This document shows, one piece after another, positions 4,072 through 11,638 of a stretch of DNA of 11,638 nucleotides. The DNA is from an uncultured Eubacteriales bacterium (GTDB lineage: Bacteria; Bacillota; Clostridia; Oscillospirales; Oscillospiraceae): positions 1 to 11,638 of the forward strand of contig UROL01000051.1 in the NCBI GenBank assembly GCA_900549495.1, read 5' to 3'. Within the stretch, counting starts at the first letter, position 1, and each line of letters starts with the position of its first letter. Under the pieces are notes generated by a model. That model was given only the letters and a program-made list of their open reading frames with translations. It was not told the origin of the DNA and made no database searches. The translations under genes were made by a program, and so were the position numbers.

Positions 4072-6045
4072 GTGGATAAAAAGCTGATACGGCTGTTTCG
4101 GCCATCCAGGACGATTTACTATGTGCTGATGGTGGCTTTTGCCATTGGCTCCATGATGGTGGGGCAGTACCTGCTGGGTGGTGCGGAGTTGGTGGCCACG
4201 GCGGCGGCCTTCTTTGTGCATCTGAGCCACCAGCGTTCCAGCAACCGGCGCATCCGGCAGTATTTGCAGCGGGCCAGCGACACGCTGGAAAGTACCGGCC
4301 AGGGGGCCAGCCCCTTCCCGGCGGTGCTGGTGCAGCTGGGGGACGAGAGCGTGGTCTGGTGCAATGCCAAATTCACCGAGCTCACCGGCCTGACTCTGAC
4401 CTCAGTGAACCACCAGCTGGAGGATGTGCTCCCCGGTGTGGGAGTGGATTGGCTGGTCTCCGGCAAAACCGAGTGCCCCCGGGAGCTTACCCTGGGGGGC
4501 CGCCGCTACCGCCTCTTCGGCACGGCGGTGAAGGAAAAAAACGGCCCCGCCATGGTGGGCGTTATCTACCTGAACGACCTGACCGAGCTGTATCAGGTGC
4601 GGGATGAATACATCCGCTCCCGGCCGGTGGTGTCCATCATCCTGGTGGACAATTACGAGGAGCTGACCAAGAACCTGACCGAGGGTGCCATCTCCACCCT
4701 GAATGCCAAGCTCAACGAGGCTATCACCAGCTGGACAGAGCCGTACCACGGTCTGCTCCGCCGGCTGGAAAAGAACCGGTTCCTGTTTGTCTTTGAAAAG
4801 CGGGATTTGGAGGATGCCGTCACCAATAAATTCTCCCTTCTGGAGGATATCCACGGCATTGCCAGTCCCTCCGGCCTGGCCGCCTCGGTGTCCATCGGCC
4901 TGGGGGTGGATTGCAGCAGCTTTGAGGAGGGCTACAATTTTGCGGCCCTGGGCATTGAGATGGCCCTGAGCCGGGGCGGTGACCAGGCGGTTATCAAGGA
5001 CCGGGTGAATTTCACCTTCTTCGGCGGCCGGAATGTGGAGACGGAGTACACCAGCAAGGTGCGCTCCCGGGTTACGGCCAATTCCCTGATGGAGCTTATC
5101 GGCCAGAGCAGCCGGGTGTTTGTCATGGGTCACAGCAATGCGGATTTGGACAGCCTGGGTGCTGCCATGGGCATCTGCTGCCTGTGCCGGAAAAAGGGAA
5201 AGCAGGCCAATATCGTCCTGGATATGGAGAAAAACTCCGTGGCCCGGCTGCTGGGCCAGGTGGCCAAGGTGCCGGAATATGACGATGTGTTCATCTCCGG
5301 CCAAGAGGCCATGGTGGCCTGTGACAATGGCAGTATCCTGGTGGTGGTGGACACCAACCGCCCCGACCAGGTGGAGTGGAAGCCCCTGCTGGAGGCCATC
5401 AATAAGGTGTGCGTGGTAGACCATCACCGCCGGGCGGCAGACTACATCAGCCCCGTGGTGGTGAACCTCCATGAGACCTACGCCTCCTCCGCCTCGGAGC
5501 TGGTGACCGAGCTGATTACCTATGGCGTAGACAGCAGCGACGTACTGCCCATCGAGGCCAAGGCACTGCTGGCGGGCATCTGCATGGATACCAAGTTTTT
5601 CAATGTCCGCACCGGCGAGCGCACCTTCGAGGCCGCCGCCGCTCTGCGGAGAATGGGCGCGGACACCACCGAGGTCAAGTTGCTGATGCAGAACGATTTC
5701 CAGGACACCGTGGCCAAATACCAGATTGTCAAATCCGCCAAGCTGTACCGGGATGAGCTGGCCATTGCTGCCCTGAACTACGAGACCAGCCGGATTCTGG
5801 CGGCCCAGGCGGCAGATGATATGCTGAATATCTCCGGTATCACCGCCTCCTTCGTTCTGTATCCGGAAAATGGGCAGACCATCATCTCTGCCCGGAGCAT
5901 CGGCAAGGCCAACGTCCAGATGATTCTGGAGCCCCTGGGGGGCGGCGGCAACGCCATGGTGGCCGGAGCCCAGATGCGGGATACCGAGGTGAAGCAGGCG
6001 CTGGACCGGCTGGTGGAATCCATTGATAAATTTTACGAAGGATAA
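4072..6045 (+). CDS. gdpP: Cyclic-di-AMP phosphodiesterase GdpP (DHH/DHHA1 family)
   Basis: Membrane-bound enzyme that hydrolyses the second messenger c-di-AMP to pApA, affecting potassium and osmotic balance, cell-wall stress and beta-lactam tolerance. The 657-aa length is normal. In order: two transmembrane helices (about 17-36 and 38-52); a PAS domain containing VWCNAKFTELTG (about 80-175); a degenerate GGDEF domain (about 185-305), where GGDQAV (302-307) replaces GGDEF; a DHH domain with GHSNADLDS (353-361), VVDTN, the DHH triad (450-452) and MDTKFF; and a DHHA1 domain with RSIG and GGGGN (623-627). The metal-binding His/Asp set appears complete. The usual DHHA1 histidine after GGGG is asparagine here. 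The start GTG at 4072 has AGGGGGGC about 8 bases upstream; an in-frame TTG at 4051 lies before that site and is less likely. Only 12 bp separate the stop from rplI. Confidence 0.96.
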   Translation: MDKKLIRLFRPSRTIYYVLMVAFAIGSMMVGQYLLGGAELVATAAAFFVHLSHQRSSNRRIRQYLQRASDTLESTGQGASPFPAVLVQLGDESVVWCNAKFTELTGLTLTSVNHQLEDVLPGVGVDWLVSGKTECPRELTLGGRRYRLFGTAVKEKNGPAMVGVIYLNDLTELYQVRDEYIRSRPVVSIILVDNYEELTKNLTEGAISTLNAKLNEAITSWTEPYHGLLRRLEKNRFLFVFEKRDLEDAVTNKFSLLEDIHGIASPSGLAASVSIGLGVDCSSFEEGYNFAALGIEMALSRGGDQAVIKDRVNFTFFGGRNVETEYTSKVRSRVTANSLMELIGQSSRVFVMGHSNADLDSLGAAMGICCLCRKKGKQANIVLDMEKNSVARLLGQVAKVPEYDDVFISGQEAMVACDNGSILVVVDTNRPDQVEWKPLLEAINKVCVVDHHRRAADYISPVVVNLHETYASSASELVTELITYGVDSSDVLPIEAKALLAGICMDTKFFNVRTGERTFEAAAALRRMGADTTEVKLLMQNDFQDTVAKYQIVKSAKLYRDELAIAALNYETSRILAAQAADDMLNISGITASFVLYPENGQTIISARSIGKANVQMILEPLGGGGNAMVAGAQMRDTEVKQALDRLVESIDKFYEG

Positions 6046-6057
6046 GGAGAACATAGT

Positions 6058-6504
6058 ATGAAGGTTATTTTGACACAGGATGTAAAGGGTAAGGGCAAGA
6101 AGGGCCAGATGATTGAGGTATCCGACGGCTACGCACGCAATTTCATGCTGCCCCGGAAGATTGCCATCGAGGCTACCCCCGATGCCGTCAACACCATGAA
6201 GATGAACGACAAGGCCACCCAGGAGCGCATCGCCCGGGAGAAGGCAGAGGCTTTGGAAATCTCCAAAACCATCCGGGGCCTGACCGTAGTGGTGAAGGCC
6301 AAGGGCGGCGGTGCCGGACGGCTGTTCGGCTCCATCACCAACCAGGAGATTGCCGACGCTTTGAAGGCCCAGAGCGGCATCAGCCTGGACAAGCGGAAGA
6401 TTGTCATTGCCGACGTCATCAAGACCGTGGGCACCTATACCGTCACCTGCAAGCTGGGCTATGAGATTACCGCACCTCTGACCGTGAAAATCGAAGAGGA
6501 ATAA
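6058..6504 (+). CDS. rplI: 50S ribosomal protein L9
   Basis: 148 aa, the standard length. The N-terminal rRNA-binding domain starts [16 protein letters not shown] and carries the L9 signature [10 protein letters not shown] (about 23-32). A long connecting helix (about 42-75, rich in K/A/E) leads to the C-terminal domain with the glycine-rich [12 protein letters not shown] (about 83-94). L9 binds 23S rRNA near the L1 stalk and affects frame maintenance and ribosome spacing. AAGGAG overlapping the gdpP stop codon is its ribosome site, implying coupling with gdpP. The gdpP-rplI-dnaB order is conserved in Firmicutes. Confidence 0.98.
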   Translation: MKVILTQDVKGKGKKGQMIEVSDGYARNFMLPRKIAIEATPDAVNTMKMNDKATQERIAREKAEALEISKTIRGLTVVVKAKGGGAGRLFGSITNQEIADALKAQSGISLDKRKIVIADVIKTVGTYTVTCKLGYEITAPLTVKIEEE

Positions 6505-6596
6505 TCCCGGCCAAAGCGCAATATCATGCGGCCTCCGGGTTTGGATAGCACCGTATTCGTTTTGCCCCGGTGCGGCGCTGAAAAGGAGAGAAAAAC
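6505..6596 (+). other. rplI-dnaB spacer with a small hairpin
   Basis: A 92-bp gap, the longest inside the gene run. GCACCG (6548-6553) can pair with CGGTGC (6568-6573) around a 14-nt loop, but no T run follows, so this is not a terminator. Downstream is GGAG in AAAAGGAGAGAAAAAC before the dnaB ATG. No convincing promoter was seen. Confidence 0.5.
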
Positions 6597-7934
6597 ATGG
6601 ATGAAGAATTGACAGCCCGCCAGGTACCCCAATCCTTGGAGGCGGAGCAGGCGGTTTTGGGTTCCATCCTGATTGACAGCCGGTGCATCACCGACGTGGT
6701 GGGCACGGTGCAGCCGGAGGATTTCTATTTAGAGCAAAACCGGGAGATTTTTGAGACCATCTATACCATGTTCAATTTCTCCCAGACCATCGACCCGGTG
6801 ACGGTGCTGGACAAGATGAAGGAGCTGGGGGTCTACCACGAAAACTCCCGGGACTACATCCTCCAGCTGATGGAGATTACCCCCACCGCCGTCAATGTGG
6901 GCCGCTACGCCAAAATCGTCCAGGAGAAGGCCATGCTTCGGGGCCTGGGCCAGGCAGCCACCGACATTGCGGAAATGGTCTCCGACCAGGTGGGCTCCTC
7001 CTCGGAGATTCTGGAATCCGCAGAGAAAAAGATTTACGCCCTACGCAAGGGCGAGCGGGGAGACAGCCTGGAGCATATCGGCACCACGCTGCACAAGGTC
7101 TTCGACCGGCTGACGGAGCTGAGCCTGTCCGACTCTGCAATTCCCGGCCTTTCTACAGGCTTGCGGGATCTGGATACCAAAATCAACGGACTGAATAAGT
7201 CCGACCTGATTCTCATTGCCGCCCGCCCTGCCATGGGTAAGTCCGCCTTCTCCCTGAATCTGGGAGTCAGCGTTGCCAAGCAGTACGGAAAAACCGTGGC
7301 CATTTTCAACCTGGAAATGTCCCGGGAGCAGCTGGCCATGCGTCTGCTGGCCGGGCAGTCCTTTGTGGACAGCCAGAAGATGGCCACCGGCAAGCTGTCC
7401 GAGGAGGAGTGGAGCAAGCTGTGCATGGGCTCCGCCGCTCTGAGCCAGACGGACATCCGTATCGACGACAACCCCTCTGTCACCGTGGCGGAAATCAACG
7501 CCAAGTGCCGCCGCCTGGACAATCTGGGCCTGGTTATCATCGACTATTTGCAGCTGATGACCGGCTCCGGCTACGGCAAGAACAGCGAAAACCGGGTTAC
7601 CGTGGTGGGCGAAATTTCCCGCGCCCTGAAAATTATGGCCAAGGAGCTGAATATCCCGGTGATTTGCCTGAGCCAGCTGTCCCGTGCGGTGGAAAGCCGT
7701 ACCGATAAGCGGCCCATTATGTCCGACCTTCGGGAATCCGGCGCCATTGAGCAGGATGCGGACGTGATTATGTTCCTGTACCGGGACGAATACTACAACC
7801 CCAACAGCGAGGATAAGGGCATTGCCGAGTGCATCGTCTCCAAAAACCGTCACGGCGAAACCGGGATGGTGAAGCTCCAGTGGATGCCCCAGTTCCAGCT
7901 GTTTGCCGACCGGGAGTGGAAGCATGCTGAATAA
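6597..7934 (+). CDS. dnaB: Replicative DNA helicase (DnaB family)
   Basis: Hexameric 5'-3' helicase of the replication fork (called DnaC in Bacillus subtilis). 445 aa, normal length. The N-terminal primase-interacting domain (about 10-150) opens with VPQSLEAEQAVLGSIL. A linker leads to the RecA-like motor domain (about 180-440): Walker A ARPAMGKSA (209-217, K215), catalytic glutamate in FNLEMS (E240), Walker B LVIIDYLQLM (312-321, D316), LSQLSRAVE and the DLRESGAIEQDAD motif (377-389), and the arginine finger in KNRHGETG (R418). No intein interrupts the usual insertion sites. The ATG is preceded by GGAG at good spacing. The 3' end overlaps tilS by 11 bp, indicating translational coupling. Confidence 0.98.
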   Translation: MDEELTARQVPQSLEAEQAVLGSILIDSRCITDVVGTVQPEDFYLEQNREIFETIYTMFNFSQTIDPVTVLDKMKELGVYHENSRDYILQLMEITPTAVNVGRYAKIVQEKAMLRGLGQAATDIAEMVSDQVGSSSEILESAEKKIYALRKGERGDSLEHIGTTLHKVFDRLTELSLSDSAIPGLSTGLRDLDTKINGLNKSDLILIAARPAMGKSAFSLNLGVSVAKQYGKTVAIFNLEMSREQLAMRLLAGQSFVDSQKMATGKLSEEEWSKLCMGSAALSQTDIRIDDNPSVTVAEINAKCRRLDNLGLVIIDYLQLMTGSGYGKNSENRVTVVGEISRALKIMAKELNIPVICLSQLSRAVESRTDKRPIMSDLRESGAIEQDADVIMFLYRDEYYNPNSEDKGIAECIVSKNRHGETGMVKLQWMPQFQLFADREWKHAE

Positions 7935-9198
7935 GCTCTGCGCCGCCTTGACGGAAGAAAATCTGATACAGCCCGGGGAGCGGATTACCTGCGCCGTCTC
8001 TGGGGGGGCCGATTCCATCGCCCTGCTGTTTGGGCTGTACCTGTTGCAGGATAAGCTGGGCATAGACCTCCATGCCGCCCATTTTAACCACCATCTCCGG
8101 GGAGCGGAGTCTGACGCAGATGAGGACTTCGTCCGGGACTTCTGTGAAGGATATCAAATTCCCCTGGAGGTGGGGGACGCCTGGGTGCAGCCCGGGAAGA
8201 AGGGCCTGGAGGCCGCCGCCCGGGAGGCCAGATATCAATTCCTGCGAAGCCTCCCCGGCAAGATTGCCACTGCCCATACCGCCGACGACAATGCCGAGAC
8301 CGTGCTGATGCACCTGCTTCGGGGCACCGGGCTGAAGGGCCTGGGGGGCATCCGCCCCGTCACCGGCAATGTGATTCGCCCCATGCTCCACATCACACGG
8401 CAGGAGGTGGAGGCGTTTTTGCAGGAATACCACCTCCCCCACCGGGAGGACAGCTCCAACGCCGGGGACGATTTCCTTCGCAACCGCATCCGCCATGGGG
8501 TGATGCCGCTGCTGCGGGAGGAAAATCCGGGGGTGGCACTGGCAATTTCCGCAATGGCCGCCCGGGTGTACCAGGACGAGGCCTTTTTGCAGTCCCTGCT
8601 GGAGGATTCCATGCCCCCGGTCAGCCGTCTGCGCCAGATGCCCCTTCCCCTGCAAGTAAGGTATGCCGAACGCTTTTTGAAGGAAAACGGCATCCCGGAG
8701 CCGGAGCAGACCCATATCCAGGGGGTACTCAGCCTGATTGCCTCCCACAAACCCTCGGCCAGAGGGAATTTCCCCGGGGGTGCGGTTATCGCCCGGGACT
8801 ATCAGCGTCTTGTCCGGCTGGAGCCCCGGCCCCTGCCGGAGGCCGCCCAGGTTCCCATCCCAGGACAGGTGGAGCTGCCCCAGTGGGGCCTGTGCATCAC
8901 TGCCAGCCGGGAGGATAACGGCGGCGTGGGGGTGGCCCTGGAGGGCCCGCTTTGGGTACGCAGCCGCCGGGAGGGGGATTCTCTCCGGCTTAGCGGCGGC
9001 ACCAAAAGCCTGAAAAAGCGGATGATTGACAGGAAAATCAGCGCCGAGGAAAGAGCCTGCATCCCTGTGCTGGCCGATGACGGCGGCGTGGTGTGGGTAC
9101 AGGGCTTCGGCTTCCACCTGGACCGGGTGGCGGAGTCACCAAACTGCTATCTTTTCATCCAACCAATGCATTCATATATCAACGTCCAGGAGGAGTAG
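7924..9198 (+). CDS. tilS: tRNA(Ile)-lysidine synthetase TilS
   Basis: ATP-dependent enzyme that attaches lysine to C34 of the CAU-anticodon tRNA(Ile), converting it to read AUA instead of AUG; essential. 424 aa. The N-terminal PP-loop ATPase has SGGADS (26-31), then HFNHHLRG (53-60) and TAHTADDNAET (116-126). The LLRGTGLKGLGGI segment follows. The middle substrate-binding region leads to a TilS C-terminal domain with RREGDSLRL and KSLKKRMIDRKI. The start is ATG at 7924, inside the dnaB 3' end, with GGGAG seven bases upstream; an in-frame GTG-type start at 7903 would deepen the overlap and lacks a ribosome site. The gap to hpt is only 6 bp. Confidence 0.96.
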   Translation: MLNKLCAALTEENLIQPGERITCAVSGGADSIALLFGLYLLQDKLGIDLHAAHFNHHLRGAESDADEDFVRDFCEGYQIPLEVGDAWVQPGKKGLEAAAREARYQFLRSLPGKIATAHTADDNAETVLMHLLRGTGLKGLGGIRPVTGNVIRPMLHITRQEVEAFLQEYHLPHREDSSNAGDDFLRNRIRHGVMPLLREENPGVALAISAMAARVYQDEAFLQSLLEDSMPPVSRLRQMPLPLQVRYAERFLKENGIPEPEQTHIQGVLSLIASHKPSARGNFPGGAVIARDYQRLVRLEPRPLPEAAQVPIPGQVELPQWGLCITASREDNGGVGVALEGPLWVRSRREGDSLRLSGGTKSLKKRMIDRKISAEERACIPVLADDGGVVWVQGFGFHLDRVAESPNCYLFIQPMHSYINVQEE

Positions 9199-9204
9199 AA
9201 AGAA

Positions 9205-9747
9205 ATGGAACAGGATATTCAGAAGATTCTCATCACAGAGGAACAGATTCAGCGCCGCATAGCGGAAATGGGCCAGGAGCTGACCCAGGAATATGCCGAT
9301 AAATTCCCTGTGATTGTGGGCGTGCTCAAGGGGGTCGTGGTGTTCTTTGCGGACATGGTTCGCCAGATCAAGGTACCCTGCCAGATGGACTTTTTGTGGA
9401 TTTCCAGCTACCAGGGCACCGATTCCACCGGCCAGATGGTGGTGAAGCGGGACGTGGGCGTGGACGTTAAGGGCCGCCATGTGCTGATTCTGGAGGATAT
9501 CTACGACACCGGCAACTCCCTGGACTTTACCGTTCGGCATCTGCTGGAAAAGCAGCCTGCCTCCCTGAAAATCTGTACCCTGCTGGACAAGCCGGAGCGC
9601 CGCAAGCCGGGCATCACCCTGAAGCCGGACTATGTGGGCTTTACAGTGCCCAACGAATTCGTGGTGGGCTACGGCTTGGATTACAATGAGGAGTACCGCA
9701 ATCTGCCCTATGTGGGAATTTTGAAGCCGGAAGTTTACGAAAAATAA
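9205..9747 (+). CDS. hpt: Hypoxanthine phosphoribosyltransferase
   Basis: Purine salvage enzyme making IMP (and usually GMP) from hypoxanthine or guanine plus PRPP. 180 aa, typical length. Family motifs in order: LKGVVVFFAD (41-50), SSYQG (67-71), the PRPP loop LILEDIYDTGN (94-104), DKPERR (128-133, lysine for the purine ring) and FVVGYGLDYNEEYRNLPYVG (152-171). AGGAGGAG (9188-9195), lying across the end of tilS, is its ribosome site. The tilS-hpt-ftsH order is a conserved Firmicutes cluster; in Bacillus, HprT and TilS are also reported to affect ftsH expression. Confidence 0.97.
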   Translation: MEQDIQKILITEEQIQRRIAEMGQELTQEYADKFPVIVGVLKGVVVFFADMVRQIKVPCQMDFLWISSYQGTDSTGQMVVKRDVGVDVKGRHVLILEDIYDTGNSLDFTVRHLLEKQPASLKICTLLDKPERRKPGITLKPDYVGFTVPNEFVVGYGLDYNEEYRNLPYVGILKPEVYEK

Positions 9748-9759
9748 GGAGCTACACCA

Positions 9760-11638
9760 TTGAAGAAGCAACGCAGAAGTTTTACACCCATTCTGTACCT
9801 TTTGGTGCTGGTGATGGTGTTCAGCTGGGCGCTGAGCCAATTCGGCCAGAGAACCAATACCATCCCCTATTCCCAGCTGGTGGAGCTGTTCCGTCAGGAG
9901 CAGGTGAGCCAGTTTTTGGTGGAGGGCAATACCATTACCCTGGTTTTGCGGGGGGCGGTCAACGGAAAAAATACCATCACCTCGGGGCTTGCCGACCCGG
10001 AGGGCTTCCGCACCCAGCTGCAAAGCCTGTTCGACGAGCAGACTGCCTCCGGGGTGCTGACCCGCTATGATTTTGTGGCGGGAAAGAGCTATACCCCCTA
10101 TGATTTTATCCTGCCCCTGCTGGTGGCGGGGGGCATTCTGCTGCTGGCTTGGTCCTTCCTCATGGGCCGGATGAACGGCGGCGGGAACCCCATGGCCCAG
10201 TTCGGCAGGGCCAGAACCGTCCTGGGGGTGCCGGACAATAAGAAGGTCACCTTCGCAGATGTGGCCGGAGCAGACGAGGAGAAGCAGGAATTGGAGGAGG
10301 TTGTGGACTTCCTTCGGGATCCGGCAAAGTACACCGCTATGGGTGCCCGGATTCCCCACGGCCTGCTGCTGGTGGGCCCTCCGGGCACCGGCAAGACATT
10401 GCTGGCCAGAGCCACCGCCGGTGAGGCGGGGGTGCAGTTCCTCTCCATCTCCGGTTCCGATTTTGTGGAGATGTATGTGGGCGTGGGTGCCAGCCGGGTT
10501 CGGGATTTGTTCGAGCAGGCCAAGAGACTGGCACCGGCCATTATCTTTATTGATGAAATCGATGCCGTGGGCCGCAAGCGTGGCAGCGGCATGGGCGGCG
10601 GCCACGATGAGCGGGAGCAGACCCTGAATCAGCTGCTGGTGGAGATGGATGGCTTCGGCACCACCGAGGGCATTATTGTCCTGGCGGCCACCAACCGGCC
10701 GGATATCCTGGACCCCGCCCTGCTGCGCCCTGGCCGCTTCGACCGGCAGATTCAGGTAAACCGCCCGGATGTCAAGGGCCGGGAGGATATCCTGAAGGTT
10801 CACGCCAAGGGAAAGCGGCTGGATGAATCCGTAAATCTACGCACCATTGCCCGCTCCACCGCCGGATTTACCGGGGCGGATTTGAGCAATCTGCTGAACG
10901 AGGCTGCCATCCTGGCCGCCCGGAATAACCGCCCCGCCTTCACCATGGAGGACGTGGACGAGGCTATGATGAAGATTCTGGCCGGCCCTGCCAAGAAGAG
11001 CCATGTGGCCTCCCGGCGGGATTTGAAGACCACCGCCATCCACGAGGCGGGCCACGCCGTGGCCATGTACCGGCTGCCCAGCCACGACCCGGTGCGGCAT
11101 ATCTCCATTGTTCCCCGGGGCCGGAGCCTGGGCGCCACCTGGAGCCTTCCCAAGGATGATTCCTCCAACATGACCCGCAACGAAATGTACGAGCAGATTG
11201 TGGCCCTGCTGGGTGGCCGGGCGGCAGAGGAGCTGTTCCTGGGGGACATTTCCGTGGGTGCCTCCAATGATATCGAGCGTGCCACCAAGCTGGCCAAGGA
11301 TATGGTGGCCCGCTACGGCATGAGCGAGAAGATTGGCACCGTCAGCTACCTGGACGACGGCGAGATTTTCATTGGCCGGGACTACCAGAGCACCAAGAGC
11401 TATTCCGAGCAGGTGGCCGGTACCATCGACCAGGAGGTGAAGCTCCTGATTGACCGGGCCTATACCCAGTGCCGGGATATCCTGAAAAAGGACAGCGCCA
11501 AGATTCAGGAGCTGGCAGACTACTTGCTGGCCAACGAGTCCATCACCGGCCAGCAGTTCGAAAACCTGATGGAGGGCCGGGAAATCGGCCAGGCCTCCGC
11601 CACCTCCCTTACCGACGGCTTCCAGGAGCCGGAGCAGG
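9760..11638 (+). CDS. ftsH: ATP-dependent zinc metalloprotease FtsH (3' end beyond window)
   Basis: Membrane-anchored AAA protease that extracts and degrades membrane and regulatory proteins. 626 codons are visible; little of the C-terminal tail should be missing. Topology: TM1 (about 11-25), an extracytoplasmic domain (about 27-112) and TM2 (about 116-136). Then the AAA domain: Walker A GPPGTGKT (206-213), the pore-loop motif FVEMYVG, Walker B IIFIDEID (D265, E266), and the second-region-of-homology segment [20 protein letters not shown]. The M41 protease domain has the zinc motif HEAGH (428-432) and the third ligand D504 in ASNDIERAT. The start is a TTG at 9760 with GGAG (9748-9751) eight bases upstream, 12 bp after hpt; the protein begins [16 protein letters not shown], as expected, and no better ATG exists before TM1. 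Confidence 0.97.
   Translation, partial: MKKQRRSFTPILYLLVLVMVFSWALSQFGQRTNTIPYSQLVELFRQEQVSQFLVEGNTITLVLRGAVNGKNTITSGLADPEGFRTQLQSLFDEQTASGVLTRYDFVAGKSYTPYDFILPLLVAGGILLLAWSFLMGRMNGGGNPMAQFGRARTVLGVPDNKKVTFADVAGADEEKQELEEVVDFLRDPAKYTAMGARIPHGLLLVGPPGTGKTLLARATAGEAGVQFLSISGSDFVEMYVGVGASRVRDLFEQAKRLAPAIIFIDEIDAVGRKRGSGMGGGHDEREQTLNQLLVEMDGFGTTEGIIVLAATNRPDILDPALLRPGRFDRQIQVNRPDVKGREDILKVHAKGKRLDESVNLRTIARSTAGFTGADLSNLLNEAAILAARNNRPAFTMEDVDEAMMKILAGPAKKSHVASRRDLKTTAIHEAGHAVAMYRLPSHDPVRHISIVPRGRSLGATWSLPKDDSSNMTRNEMYEQIVALLGGRAAEELFLGDISVGASNDIERATKLAKDMVARYGMSEKIGTVSYLDDGEIFIGRDYQSTKSYSEQVAGTIDQEVKLLIDRAYTQCRDILKKDSAKIQELADYLLANESITGQQFENLMEGREIGQASATSLTDGFQEPEQ

Noticed and set aside
6548..6573. 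Terminator between rplI and dnaB
   Set aside because: The stem is only 6 bp with a 14-nt loop and no T run follows, so it should not stop transcription.
9172..10803. Long minus-strand open frame across hpt and ftsH
   Set aside because: High-GC complement shadow; histidine/glutamine-rich composition and no motifs, while the plus strand encodes clear Hpt and FtsH.

Overview
The window is a piece of a low-GC-phylum but high-GC-content chromosome (roughly 60% G+C by eye). It most likely comes from an uncultured or gut-associated member of the Clostridia, in the Oscillospiraceae/Ruminococcaceae direction. Three things point there: a group-B type [FeFe] hydrogenase, a sporulation-type D-Ala-D-Ala carboxypeptidase, and the Firmicutes gene order gdpP-rplI-dnaB followed by tilS-hpt-ftsH. 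Shine-Dalgarno sites are strong (GGAGG type) and promoters are close to the sigma-A consensus. The lineage is an inference from gene content, not from a database search.

Layout. Bases 1-31 are not genomic: they are the tail of an Illumina Nextera read-2 adapter, including the complete 19-bp Tn5 mosaic end. The real sequence starts at 32 inside the 3' part of a minus-strand [FeFe] hydrogenase gene (32-1543). It diverges from a plus-strand penicillin-binding-protein-5-type carboxypeptidase gene (1660-2820), which ends in a perfect 13-bp hairpin. Then comes about 700 bp of AT-richer sequence without a conventional gene, holding what looks like a complete type I toxin-antitoxin cassette. Its parts are a 29-residue hydrophobic peptide gene (3227-3316), a convergent antisense RNA (about 3394 to 3303, minus) with a near-consensus promoter, its own terminator, a terminator for the toxin mRNA, and an inverted repeat placing the same 13-nt sequence at the predicted 5' ends of both RNAs. 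A minus-strand gene for a small membrane-anchored protein of unknown function (3504-3884) follows.

From a strong promoter at 4004-4032 a six-gene plus-strand run reaches the end of the window: gdpP (c-di-AMP phosphodiesterase), rplI (ribosomal protein L9), dnaB (replicative helicase), tilS (tRNA-Ile lysidine synthetase), hpt (hypoxanthine phosphoribosyltransferase) and ftsH (membrane AAA protease, cut by the window end). Spacings are short (12, 92, -11, 6 and 12 bp) and no convincing terminator interrupts it, so the genes are probably co-transcribed, linking second-messenger turnover, translation, replication, tRNA decoding, purine salvage and membrane protein quality control.

The strongest candidate for something undescribed is the toxin-antitoxin cassette at 3116-3458. 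The peptide family and the general arrangement have precedents; the specific regulatory architecture was read here from sequence and is untested.
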